64,000 bases of DNA from Chryseobacterium soli (GTDB lineage: Bacteria > Bacteroidota > Bacteroidia > Flavobacteriales > Weeksellaceae). The position numbers and the translations under genes were made by a program. Shown piece by piece: positions 26,188 through 33,797 of this stretch (the first letter of the stretch is position 1; every line of letters starts with the position of its first letter). The notes beneath the pieces are model-generated. The model was given only the letters and a program-made list of their open reading frames with translations, was not told where the DNA came from and ran no database searches. The stretch spans positions 124,001 through 188,000 of the forward strand of contig NZ_JPRH01000010.1 in the NCBI RefSeq assembly GCF_000737705.1, written 5' to 3'.

Positions 26188-27630
26188 TTAAGTAAGTTGG
26201 GTGATCAGAATCTCCGTTTCTACAATGCTTTTCTGTATATCTGAGATTAAAAATAAAATCCCGTTCCGGATATTTTCAGGTGTTGAATGTTGTGTTATAG
26301 ATTTTGCTTCTTCGAGACAATGCAACCCGAAAATTCTTGAAATAATCTGTCCGTTGATGACTTTTCTTTCCTGAGTAGTATTGTTATTTAAGGAAGAAAT
26401 GTCAAAATAAATATGTTCCATACCTTCTTTTGTTTTCTCAAAAGCTGATAAAAATTCTACTATATTGCCGCTGTTACTTTTTTTCATACAGAATTCTGTA
26501 ATCTGCTGGCTCAGCAGATCATTGGTGCCGTCAAATATGGTATACACCCTGGAGTCGAGCACGGCGAATGCCGCATTATTGCTGGGAGAATGGTATCGAT
26601 AGCCTTCACCGCCGCAGAGCTGCTGATAATTTAAAGCACTTTCGAGCATTTTATCGGTTGCCAAAACCTTCATACATTGGGCTTCAAAAAAATGATCCAT
26701 CAAATCTGTTCTCAGATCAACTTTATTTTTCAGAAACAGGAAAAGAGCTTTTGTAATAGCACCGTTAGCTGCTATTTGTTTTAATTTATATTGTACATAC
26801 CCTACATCCTGCAGGGTGCCGTTGCCCATTTTTCTCGTTTTGGTTTTTTCCTGAACTTCTTTGTGTATCCTTGCAATAAATCCACTTGCCATAGCAGGCA
26901 TGGTAAGTCGGGAAGCACACAACATATCTGCAGCTCCCAACAATTGGTCTGCGGTGACATTCAGTCTTCTGTAATCAGGAACAAGAGCATTGATTTCATT
27001 ACGTCCGTAATCGATCGATTTTAAGCCTAATGCATTGTATTCTTCTACATTCTTCCAACCTTCATGGCGTTGGATAATGAAATATCCAAACTCTTTTTCA
27101 TTGGTTGTACTTTTTGCAGCTATCAGCCACCAATCGGCCGTAGAACTGAATGCCTGCCAATGTTTTTCACCTTTGATGAGATATCCGTTTCCTTTTTTTT
27201 CAAAAGTCGTTGTCATTTTGGCGAGGTTGGAGCCACAGTTTGGTTCGGTCAGGGCAAAACCGCCTATCAGCGGTTCTTTACTGAATTGCGGAAGAACTTC
27301 ATTCTTTACATCATCTGAACCGTATTTTGTGATATTTCTGATAAAAAGTGCGGTAATAATCATTGTATACATTCCTAGAGGAAGGTTGTATGTGGAAATG
27401 ATTTCAATAAGATCGCATAATTCCTGATGACTATTTCTTCCTCCGAATTCTTCAGGAATCATGGATAACATTATGCCTTTGGTGGTGAGGTGTTTCCAAT
27501 CTTCTCTTGGAAAAGGGGAATGGGTAAAAGTGGCTGAATTATATTTTTCTTTAACAATAGACTCCAGCCCACTCAGGTAATTTTCTGTACTCAGTTCAGT
27601 AACACTTTCCGCAGTAAGTGTTGATTCCAT
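26188..27630 (-). CDS. Acyl-CoA dehydrogenase-family flavoprotein with Asp at the usual catalytic Glu
   Basis: The 480-residue protein has the N-terminal helical domain, the FAD-binding beta domain (ALTEPNCGSNLAKMTTTF at about 126-143) and the C-terminal helical bundle with LCGGEGYRYHSPS near 338-350. Where dehydrogenases usually have YEGT, this one has IFDGTND, putting Asp367 where the catalytic Glu is expected. Known: family members remove alpha-beta hydrogens from acyl-CoAs; some relatives act as oxygenases or nitroalkane oxidases with Asp at this place. So it may not be an ordinary beta-oxidation enzyme. It follows a Crp/Fnr gene with a promoter between. Confidence 0.88.
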   Translation of the reverse strand: MESTLTAESVTELSTENYLSGLESIVKEKYNSATFTHSPFPREDWKHLTTKGIMLSMIPEEFGGRNSHQELCDLIEIISTYNLPLGMYTMIITALFIRNITKYGSDDVKNEVLPQFSKEPLIGGFALTEPNCGSNLAKMTTTFEKKGNGYLIKGEKHWQAFSSTADWWLIAAKSTTNEKEFGYFIIQRHEGWKNVEEYNALGLKSIDYGRNEINALVPDYRRLNVTADQLLGAADMLCASRLTMPAMASGFIARIHKEVQEKTKTRKMGNGTLQDVGYVQYKLKQIAANGAITKALFLFLKNKVDLRTDLMDHFFEAQCMKVLATDKMLESALNYQQLCGGEGYRYHSPSNNAAFAVLDSRVYTIFDGTNDLLSQQITEFCMKKSNSGNIVEFLSAFEKTKEGMEHIYFDISSLNNNTTQERKVINGQIISRIFGLHCLEEAKSITQHSTPENIRNGILFLISDIQKSIVETEILITQLT

Positions 27631-27663
27631 AATATTCAGATTTGTTGGTTATTAATATTACGG

Positions 27664-27707
27664 CAAAGCTATAAAGCGGAAATAGGAAATCGGTTAACTA
27701 AAGTTAA
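27664..27707 (-). promoter_or_regulatory. Promoter and Crp/Fnr-type palindrome ahead of the acyl-CoA dehydrogenase
   Basis: On the minus strand TAGCTTTG (27671-27664) fits TAnnTTTG. Upstream, TTAAC-TAAA-GTTAA (27694-27707, as read on plus) is a perfect 5-4-5 palindrome overlapping the stop codon of the Crp/Fnr gene. Its centre (27700.5) is 29.5 bp from the -7 box, exactly as in the two SDR promoters. Confidence 0.65.
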
Positions 27708-28294
27708 TGAGATTCTTTATTTTTTAATCTTCTCTTGATGCGGCTTAAAGATGGATTTTCCAGTCCCAGAAAGGAGGCAATGTGATACTGCGGGATTTTA
27801 TTAGGAAGTTCAGGATGTTTTTTGATGTAGCCTACGTACCTTTCTTCGGGTTTCAATAATAGATTTTCGGTACGGTAAAGAAGTTTTTTAAATGCATTTT
27901 CTGCGATGATTCTGCCTATTTTTTCCCAGCCTTTAGATAGGGAATATAATTTCTCCAGGTCATTAATATGAATATACATAATAGTTGATTCCGTGAGGGA
28001 TTGAGTATAATAGAGGCAGGGAGTTCTCGTGATTAAACTTCTAAATGCCGTTACAAATTCATTTTCAGAATATAAAAAGACATTATTTTCTTTCTGAAGC
28101 GTTTCATCAATATAATAGGTTCTGAAAACCCCGGAAATGACAAATCCCAGGTATTTGCAGATATTCCCATATTCATTAAAATATTCTCCTTTGTGAAATT
28201 CATATTTTTTCCAGTAGCTTGATGATAATGTAAGATCAGTTCTGCTGATATTCATTTCTTTTTCCAAATAATTGAAAAGAATTTCTGTTTCCAT
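27704..28294 (-). CDS. Crp/Fnr-family regulator, third in the window
   Basis: The 196-residue protein has the cNMP-type barrel (HKGEYFNEYGNICKYLGFVISG) and a C-terminal winged helix (YHIASFLGLENPSLSRIKRRL). Compared with the two Crp/Fnr paralogues, the recognition helix reads P-S-L-S-R instead of E-T-L-S-R, so the Glu that helps read the G of TTGA is replaced by Pro. The palindrome downstream has TTAAC instead of TTGAC, matching that change. No Fe-S Cys cluster. It directly precedes the acyl-CoA dehydrogenase unit and probably controls it. An upstream TTTG-N17-TAATTTTA near 28320 may be its promoter. Confidence 0.88.
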   Translation of the reverse strand: METEILFNYLEKEMNISRTDLTLSSSYWKKYEFHKGEYFNEYGNICKYLGFVISGVFRTYYIDETLQKENNVFLYSENEFVTAFRSLITRTPCLYYTQSLTESTIMYIHINDLEKLYSLSKGWEKIGRIIAENAFKKLLYRTENLLLKPEERYVGYIKKHPELPNKIPQYHIASFLGLENPSLSRIKRRLKNKESH

Positions 28295-28433
28295 GTTTTG
28301 TTTATAAAATTACGAATTTTATGCTTGTACAAATGATAAAAAAACACCACTATAGATGATGGATATTATGGGATAAATGAGTTGTAAATGGAAGGGATAC
28401 AGAGAATTCAATTGGAATAACAGGCTAACAAAA

Positions 28434-28458
28434 GAATCCGCTCTTTAGGAGCGGATTC
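28434..28458. terminator. Hairpin between the Crp/Fnr and hydrolase genes
   Basis: GAATCCGCTC pairs perfectly with GAGCGGATTC across TTTAG, but no T-tract follows on either strand, so termination is uncertain. Confidence 0.4.
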
Positions 28459-28500
28459 AATAGATAAGACATCTCATTTTTTTAATTAGACAACAATAAA

Positions 28501-28525
28501 AAGCACAGCCGACAATGCTGTGCTT
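28501..28525 (-). terminator. Terminator downstream of the lipoprotein hydrolase
   Basis: AAGCACAGC pairs with GCTGTGCTT across seven bases. On the minus strand the stem is followed by TTTTATTG. It lies 167 bases after the hydrolase stop. Confidence 0.6.
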
Positions 28526-28654
28526 AAATTTTTATTTCAAATTTAATTGCAATTTCTGGTCTGAAAAAAGCAAAAAATGATTTCATTTCAGTTCTATTAC
28601 ATAGTAAATTTAGGAATTAATTTAATACGAAGGATGAATTAAATGTTAAAATTC

Positions 28655-28688
28655 ACAAGTTATCCACATTTTTTTGTGGATAACTTGT
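28655..28688. repeat. 14-bp perfect inverted repeat made of two DnaA-box consensus sites
   Basis: ACAAGTTATCCACA (28655-28668) and TGTGGATAACTTGT (28675-28688) are perfect complements around a T6 spacer. Each arm holds TTATCCACA (or its complement), the exact consensus of a strong DnaA box. The pair starts 4 bases after the hydrolase stop, so it could also act as an RNA hairpin, but it has no proper T-tract. Confidence 0.6.
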
Positions 28689-28691
28689 TGG

Positions 28692-29456
28692 TTAATGTTG
28701 GTCAAGATAACTTAATATAAAATCATTAAGCGTTTTTCTCTCTTCAATACTGCCTTTATCATCCATTTTTCCATGATTAATTGGGGTATTTTGAATCACT
28801 ATATGATATTTTTTCTGTTCTTCAGCAGTCGGTAAAACGCCTTCATCGGCAGGGTAGTCATTAGACCGTAATGTATAGACTTTCGGAATGGCAGTTCTTG
28901 GAAGATACATTCTGCGGTTATCCATCGTGATAATTTTATAAACCAGATTCGGATATTTGTTGGCAAAAAGTGCTGTCATATCACCACCGTTTGAATGTCC
29001 TATTAACGTCAGGTGTTTATAATCCAGATCAGGTCTTGTTTTTTTAAGTTCGTTTAAAACAAATAAAATATTTTCAGCGCCGCTTTCCCAGAAAGGCATT
29101 CTTACTACTTGCGGTTTTCCTTCTTTCGGAATTAACTGATCGGTAGGTAGCTCATGCTGTATGCTGACGGTAAAATATCCTTTTGAAGCCAGATTTTTTG
29201 TCAGATACGAATAGATCATATAATCGCCACCCTGATTAGCTCCATATCCATGACTGAAAATAACAATATGTTGAGATGGATTTTTTGTTACAGGAATATA
29301 AAAAGCCACCGGAATCTTGCGCTTTCTGCTTTGATCAAATAGAGTCAGAGTATCTACACGTACTTCATTACTTGCAGTTGTACTGATATTCTTTTTCAAT
29401 GAGCAGCTGCACAAAGATAAAACAATGGGAAAAATGAATAGAGCGTTATATTTCAT
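28692..29456 (-). CDS. Alpha/beta-hydrolase lipoprotein
   Basis: The 254-residue product begins with a lipoprotein signal (IVLSLCSCSL, Cys at 16 or 18). It has VIFSHGYGANQGGDY at the oxyanion region, the nucleophile elbow LIGHSNGGDM near residue 155 and a late PINHGKMDD holding the likely catalytic His. The family includes dienelactone-type and platelet-acetylhydrolase-like enzymes; substrate unknown. It is probably anchored in the envelope. It stands alone on the minus strand and ends next to the DnaA-box pair. Confidence 0.82.
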   Translation of the reverse strand: MKYNALFIFPIVLSLCSCSLKKNISTTASNEVRVDTLTLFDQSRKRKIPVAFYIPVTKNPSQHIVIFSHGYGANQGGDYMIYSYLTKNLASKGYFTVSIQHELPTDQLIPKEGKPQVVRMPFWESGAENILFVLNELKKTRPDLDYKHLTLIGHSNGGDMTALFANKYPNLVYKIITMDNRRMYLPRTAIPKVYTLRSNDYPADEGVLPTAEEQKKYHIVIQNTPINHGKMDDKGSIEERKTLNDFILSYLDQH

Positions 29457-29768
29457 ACTTTATTTCGGTTAACGGGCGGTTTAAATTGATTAAAAAGAGA
29501 TTATTTTTCTTTCGAAGATAAAAAATTTTAGGTCTAAAAATGAAAGAGCTGTATTTTAAAATAAATGGCTATATTTGGCTCATTAATATCTCTTTATAAA
29601 TACTATCCTATCATCAGGCACGTTTCTAACTGCCTGAAATCTTAAGGTTCACATGTTCTGAACCTAATTCAACTATTAAATAAACTGTAAAACCTAATTT
29701 GACAATATGTACACGAAGTACTCTTGTTCATTATTGGTAATACATTTTCACAAACAAAAGAGATCATT
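29457..29768 (+). promoter_or_regulatory. Intergenic region with -7 element and small repeats before the NmrA-like gene
   Basis: TATATTTG at 29570-29577 fits TAnnTTTG. Downstream are the inverted repeats TCAGGCA/TGCCTGA (29615-29638) and AGGTTC-N9-GAACCT (29645-29665). The word AACCTAATT also repeats at 29661 and 29691, 30 bp apart. This could be a regulated long leader; no riboswitch family is recognised. Confidence 0.4.
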
Positions 29769-30404
29769 ATGAAAACAAATACAATTGCCGTAATAGGCGG
29801 AACAGGAAAATCCGGACACTATCTTGTTCAACATCTTCTGGAAAAAGGACTTTCAATGAAACTATTACTGCGTACTCCTGAAAATTTCACCTTTGAAAAT
29901 CCTTTAATTGAGGTGATCAAGGGAGATGCAAGAGATTTTGATGCGGTAAGCTGTCTTATTAAAGATTGCAGTGCAGTCATCAGTAAAATAGGACAACCCG
30001 TGGGAGAAAAATCAATATTCACAGATGCTACCAATAATGTTATCCGGGCGATGCATTTGCATGGAATCAAAAGATATATTGCCATTACAGGCTTGAATGT
30101 AGATACACCTTTTGATCATAAGAATGATAAGGTAAAAGCAGCCACAGACTGGATGTATCAGAATTATCCCAAAACAACGAAGGACAAACAGGATGAATAT
30201 GAAATTCTTGTCAACAGTGATTTGGACTGGACGCTGGTAAGGCTTCCTTTGATTATCCCGACTTCTGAGCATTGTAAAACAGAAGTTAATCTAACAGATT
30301 GTGTAGGGGAAAAGATAAGTGCTGCAGACCTGTCAGTGTTTCTGGTTGCTCAGATTCTTGATGAAACCTATCTTAAAGCAAGTCCGTTTTTGTATAACAT
30401 CTAA
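29769..30404 (+). CDS. NmrA/SDR-a5-like NAD(P)-binding protein
   Basis: From ATG 29769 the product is 211 residues: a Rossmann N-terminus IAVIGGTGKSGHYLVQHLL, then VIKGDARDFDAVSCLIKDC, YIAITGLNVDTPFDHK and DLDWTLVRLPLIIP, typical of NmrA-like or atypical SDR proteins (oxidoreductases or redox sensors). There is no full YxxxK triad. The frame is open to 29724, but an ATG beside a normal strand start is preferred. It converges on uvrA; a shared terminator lies between. Confidence 0.8.
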   Translation: MKTNTIAVIGGTGKSGHYLVQHLLEKGLSMKLLLRTPENFTFENPLIEVIKGDARDFDAVSCLIKDCSAVISKIGQPVGEKSIFTDATNNVIRAMHLHGIKRYIAITGLNVDTPFDHKNDKVKAATDWMYQNYPKTTKDKQDEYEILVNSDLDWTLVRLPLIIPTSEHCKTEVNLTDCVGEKISAADLSVFLVAQILDETYLKASPFLYNI

Positions 30405-30444
30405 ACCCTTGTTTTAAACGAGTAGATTTTAGGAATAAAAAAGA

Positions 30445-30470
30445 ATAGAGAGTCAGTTTTGACTCTCTAT
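30445..30470. terminator. Shared terminator between NmrA-like gene and uvrA
   Basis: ATAGAGAGTCA pairs perfectly with TGACTCTCTAT across GTTT, with A/T tracts on both sides. It serves both convergent genes. Confidence 0.8.
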
Positions 30471-30476
30471 TTATAT

Positions 30477-33269
30477 TTAGCTTTCAAGCTTTTCTTTAAT
30501 GTATTTCGCGGTATGCGATTTTTTATCTTTCGCCAGTTCTTCCGGTGTTCCTGCAAAAACAACTTCGCCGCCATATTTTCCAGCCTCGGGACCAATATCA
30601 ATAATATGATCTGCCGATTTGATAATATCCGGCTGATGTTCTATAACAATTACGGAATGTCCAAGCTCAATTAAAGCCTGTAATGATTTCAATAATTTTT
30701 GAATATCATGGAAATGAAGTCCGGTTGAAGGTTCATCAAAGATAAATAAAGTCTTATCTGTAGTTACCCCTTTTACCAGGAATGAAGCAAGTTTCACTCG
30801 CTGTGCTTCTCCACCGGAAAGGGTAGAAGAGCTCTGTCCCAGCTGAAGGTATCCTAAACCAACTTCCTGTAAAGGTCTGAGTTTGGTTACAATTTTCTCC
30901 TCATTATTATCTTTAAAAAAGGCCAATGCTTCATCCACGGTCATATGAAGAATGTCGGAAATACTTTTTTCATCAAATTTCACTTCCAGGATTTCATTTT
31001 TGAAACGGGTTCCTTTGCATACCTCGCACTCCAGTTCAATATCAGCCATAAACTGCATTGAAACATTGATCACGCCTTCACCTTTACATTCATCACATCT
31101 TCCACCGTCAACGTTGAAAGAAAAATGTTTGGGTTTATATCCCATCATTTTAGACATCTTCTGCTTGGCAAAAAGATCTCTGATATCGTCATAGGCTTTA
31201 AGATAGGTAACAGGGTTTGAACGGGATGATTTTCCGATAGGATTCTGATCAATCAGTTCAATATGTTTGATGAGCTTTTTAGGAAATTCTACTGAATCAT
31301 ATTCCCCTTTTTTTCCGCCCATTCCCAGCTGAATCTGGATATCATTGGTAAGAATTTCTTTCATTAAAGTAGACTTTCCGCTTCCGGAAACCCCTGAAAT
31401 AACGACAAGGCTTTCCAAAGGAACATCTACATCGATATTTTTAAGGTTATTTTGTCTTGCTCCTTTAATATGAATCCATTCTTTTGCTTTTCTGCGTTTG
31501 GCGGGAACTTCTATTTCCAGCCTTCCGGTAAGGTATTTTGAGGTCAGTGTATCAGCGTCCTTTAATTCCTTATAATCGCCGGCAAACACCAATTCACCAC
31601 CAAGATAGCCAGCTTCCGGGCCAATGTCTATAATATAATCGGCGGCACGCATGACATCTTCATCATGCTCAACCACAATAACGGTATTTCCTAAATCCCG
31701 AAGGTTTTTTAAAACTCCGATCAGGTTTTCTGTATCTCTGGAATGCAGTCCGATGGAAGGTTCATCCAAAATATAAATAGATCCCACCAGAGAACTCCCC
31801 AAACTTGTGGCCAGATTAATTCTCTGGCTTTCTCCTCCGGAAAGGGTATTGGATGTTCTGTTTAATGTTAAATATCCCAATCCTACTTTTAATAAAAATT
31901 GGATACGGGTGGTAATTTCGTATAAAAGTCTTTTAGCAACTTCCTTATCGTGTTCTGATAACTTTAATCCTTCTATCATTGGGAAAAGCTCATCCAGAGG
32001 AAGTTCGATCATCGATTGAATGTTGTGTCCGTCTACTTTCACCCAGCTTGTTTCTTCCCGTAATCTCAATCCTTCACAGGTAGGGCATAGGGTTTTTCCT
32101 CTGTAGCGGGAAAGCATAACACGGTACTGAATCTTATAAAGATTTTCTTCAAGCATTTTGAAGAAATTATTGACAGAAGGGAAGCTTTCTTTACCGTCTC
32201 CTTTCCATAAAAAGTTTTTCTGCTCTTTGGTAAGCTGATGGTAAGGTTTATGGATAGGGAAGTCACCTGCTTTTTTGATGAATAATTTTTTCCATTCACT
32301 CATCGTTTCGCCTTTCCAGGAAGCAATCGCATCTTCAAAAATCGACAGTGCTTTGTTGGGAACCACAAGATCCTCATCAATACCGATTACTTTACCGTAG
32401 CCTTCGCAGGTAGGACAAGCCCCGTAAGGATTGTTAAAGCTGAAAAAATGAACGTTAGGCTCAAGGAATTCCATCCCGTCCAGTTCAAATTTATTCGAAA
32501 ATTCTTTAACAACTCCTGTATCTGCATCTTTAAGTGAACAATACCCGTGACCTTCATAAAAGGCCATCTGAATAGAGTCTGCCAACCTTTGAAGAAAATT
32601 TTCATCTTCTTCGTAAGAAAAACGGTCGATCACCAGGTTGATGGTCATTCCTTTTTCAGGAGTGAATCCAAAGCTTTCCAAATCTTCGATTCCTGCAAGG
32701 TTTCCATTGATTTCAAGTCGGGTAAATCCGGCAAGTTTCAGAACGTTAAGTGCTTCATTAAAATTAGCAGCATCATATTCTAAAGGTGCCGTTAATATAA
32801 ATGAAGTATTTTTTTTGGAAGATTTAATAAAATCCACGACATCAGAAACCGAATCTTTCTTCACCTCTTCTCCGGAAACGGGAGAAAAAGTTTTTCCAAC
32901 TCTTGCAAATAAAAGCTTCATGTAGTCGTAAATCTCTGTTGATGTTCCGACCGTAGAACGGGGGTTTGAAGAAATTACTTTCTGCTGAATGGCAATGGAA
33001 GGTGCCAGACCTTTAATATCGTCAACTTTTGGTTTTTCAAGCTTACCTAAGAATTGACGTGCGTAAGAGCTTAAACTCTCAACATATCTTCTCTGTCCTT
33101 CTGCATAAATAGTGTCGAAGGCCAAAGAAGATTTTCCGCTTCCGGAAACTCCTGTAATCACGATCAATTTATTTTTCGGGATCAGGACATCGATATGCTT
33201 CAGGTTGTTCAGGTGTGCGTTTTTTACGAAAACCTGTTTTTTTATATCTATTTCTATTGTTTTAGCCAT
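30477..33269 (-). CDS. uvrA: Excinuclease ABC subunit A (UvrA)
   Basis: The 930-residue protein has two ABC modules: Walker A GVSGSGKSS near residue 40 and GVSGSGKST near 632, with signatures LSGGESQR and LSGGEAQR. Zinc-binding Cys pairs are in CPTCEGYGK and CPTCEGLRL, and CDECKGEG with CEVCKGTR in the C-terminal module. LAPSIAIQQKV near the start is typical UvrA. Known: recognises bulky DNA lesions and loads UvrB in nucleotide-excision repair. Length is as expected. A TAATTTTG box on the minus strand at 33346-33339 is a possible promoter. Single gene unit. Confidence 0.98.
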   Translation of the reverse strand: MAKTIEIDIKKQVFVKNAHLNNLKHIDVLIPKNKLIVITGVSGSGKSSLAFDTIYAEGQRRYVESLSSYARQFLGKLEKPKVDDIKGLAPSIAIQQKVISSNPRSTVGTSTEIYDYMKLLFARVGKTFSPVSGEEVKKDSVSDVVDFIKSSKKNTSFILTAPLEYDAANFNEALNVLKLAGFTRLEINGNLAGIEDLESFGFTPEKGMTINLVIDRFSYEEDENFLQRLADSIQMAFYEGHGYCSLKDADTGVVKEFSNKFELDGMEFLEPNVHFFSFNNPYGACPTCEGYGKVIGIDEDLVVPNKALSIFEDAIASWKGETMSEWKKLFIKKAGDFPIHKPYHQLTKEQKNFLWKGDGKESFPSVNNFFKMLEENLYKIQYRVMLSRYRGKTLCPTCEGLRLREETSWVKVDGHNIQSMIELPLDELFPMIEGLKLSEHDKEVAKRLLYEITTRIQFLLKVGLGYLTLNRTSNTLSGGESQRINLATSLGSSLVGSIYILDEPSIGLHSRDTENLIGVLKNLRDLGNTVIVVEHDEDVMRAADYIIDIGPEAGYLGGELVFAGDYKELKDADTLTSKYLTGRLEIEVPAKRRKAKEWIHIKGARQNNLKNIDVDVPLESLVVISGVSGSGKSTLMKEILTNDIQIQLGMGGKKGEYDSVEFPKKLIKHIELIDQNPIGKSSRSNPVTYLKAYDDIRDLFAKQKMSKMMGYKPKHFSFNVDGGRCDECKGEGVINVSMQFMADIELECEVCKGTRFKNEILEVKFDEKSISDILHMTVDEALAFFKDNNEEKIVTKLRPLQEVGLGYLQLGQSSSTLSGGEAQRVKLASFLVKGVTTDKTLFIFDEPSTGLHFHDIQKLLKSLQALIELGHSVIVIEHQPDIIKSADHIIDIGPEAGKYGGEVVFAGTPEELAKDKKSHTAKYIKEKLES

Positions 33270-33608
33270 GTTTTATTTATTCATAAAAAGTATACACCAC
33301 TTCAAGGCTTCTTATTTTTATCGTAAAATTAAGACCCACAAAATTACGAAATTTTAGTGAAAATTTTATCTTTAAAATAGGGATGTGTACAACATCTGAT
33401 CCATTCTGAAATGCAGATGTATAAATGTAGAATTAATGAGGGCTGGGAAGGGAAGGAGGGTGATAAATATCTACCATTCATCCCGTTGTATTTTTCATAT
33501 CAAAAATAGAATTTGTGAAAAATGCAATTTTTTTATCTTTTTTCATTTTTCTATTGTTTTATATTTTAAAATTATTTAAAATTGTATTCATAAATATGTA
33601 ATATAGAA

Positions 33609-33659
33609 ATGAGAAAATTATTCAGAGATCTAGTTACACATTTAATGAGAAAAAGATAA
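33609..33659 (+). CDS. Possible very short basic ORF or small-RNA transcript
   Basis: ATG AGA AAA... TAA encodes a 16-residue, strongly basic peptide (MRKLFRDLVTHLMRKR). A rho-independent terminator follows 22 bases later, so a short transcript is expected here. It may be an sRNA or leader; peptide translation is unproven. No clear -7 box precedes it. Confidence 0.25.
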   Translation: MRKLFRDLVTHLMRKR

Positions 33660-33681
33660 AGATTACTTCCCAAAAAACAAG

Positions 33682-33715
33682 AGATGCAGTGCCTGGTGTA
33701 CTGCATCTTTTTTTA
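33682..33715 (+). terminator. Terminator upstream of the TonB-dependent receptor
   Basis: AGATGCAGT pairs perfectly with ACTGCATCT across nine bases and is followed by TTTTTTTAT. No annotated gene runs into it, which implies a short transcript upstream. Confidence 0.75.
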
Positions 33716-33728
33716 TGACAACTATCAT

Positions 33729-33759
33729 TTGCCTATTTTAAGTAACGATGCTACTTTTG
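33729..33759 (+). promoter_or_regulatory. Promoter of the TonB-dependent receptor
   Basis: TTG at 33729-33731 and TACTTTTG at 33752-33759 are 20 bases apart, a good -33/-7 match 38 bases before the ATG at 33798. Confidence 0.7.
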
Positions 33760-33797
33760 GGAAATCTTAACGAAATCTTAAAAAGTAAAATAAAGAC

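Larger units (their letters stand above)
33270..33797. other. Long intergenic region before the TonB-dependent receptor
   Basis: About 528 bases. It holds the uvrA promoter (minus strand), a possible 16-residue ORF (33609-33659), a terminator (33682-33715) and the receptor promoter (33729-33759). The stretch 33380-33600 is otherwise AT-rich with no recognised feature. No cobalamin, TPP or other riboswitch could be recognised. Confidence 0.5.

Noticed and set aside
33270..33797. Cobalamin or other riboswitch before the TonB-dependent receptor
   Set aside because: No conserved box or stem pattern could be recognised; a normal promoter lies close to the start codon.
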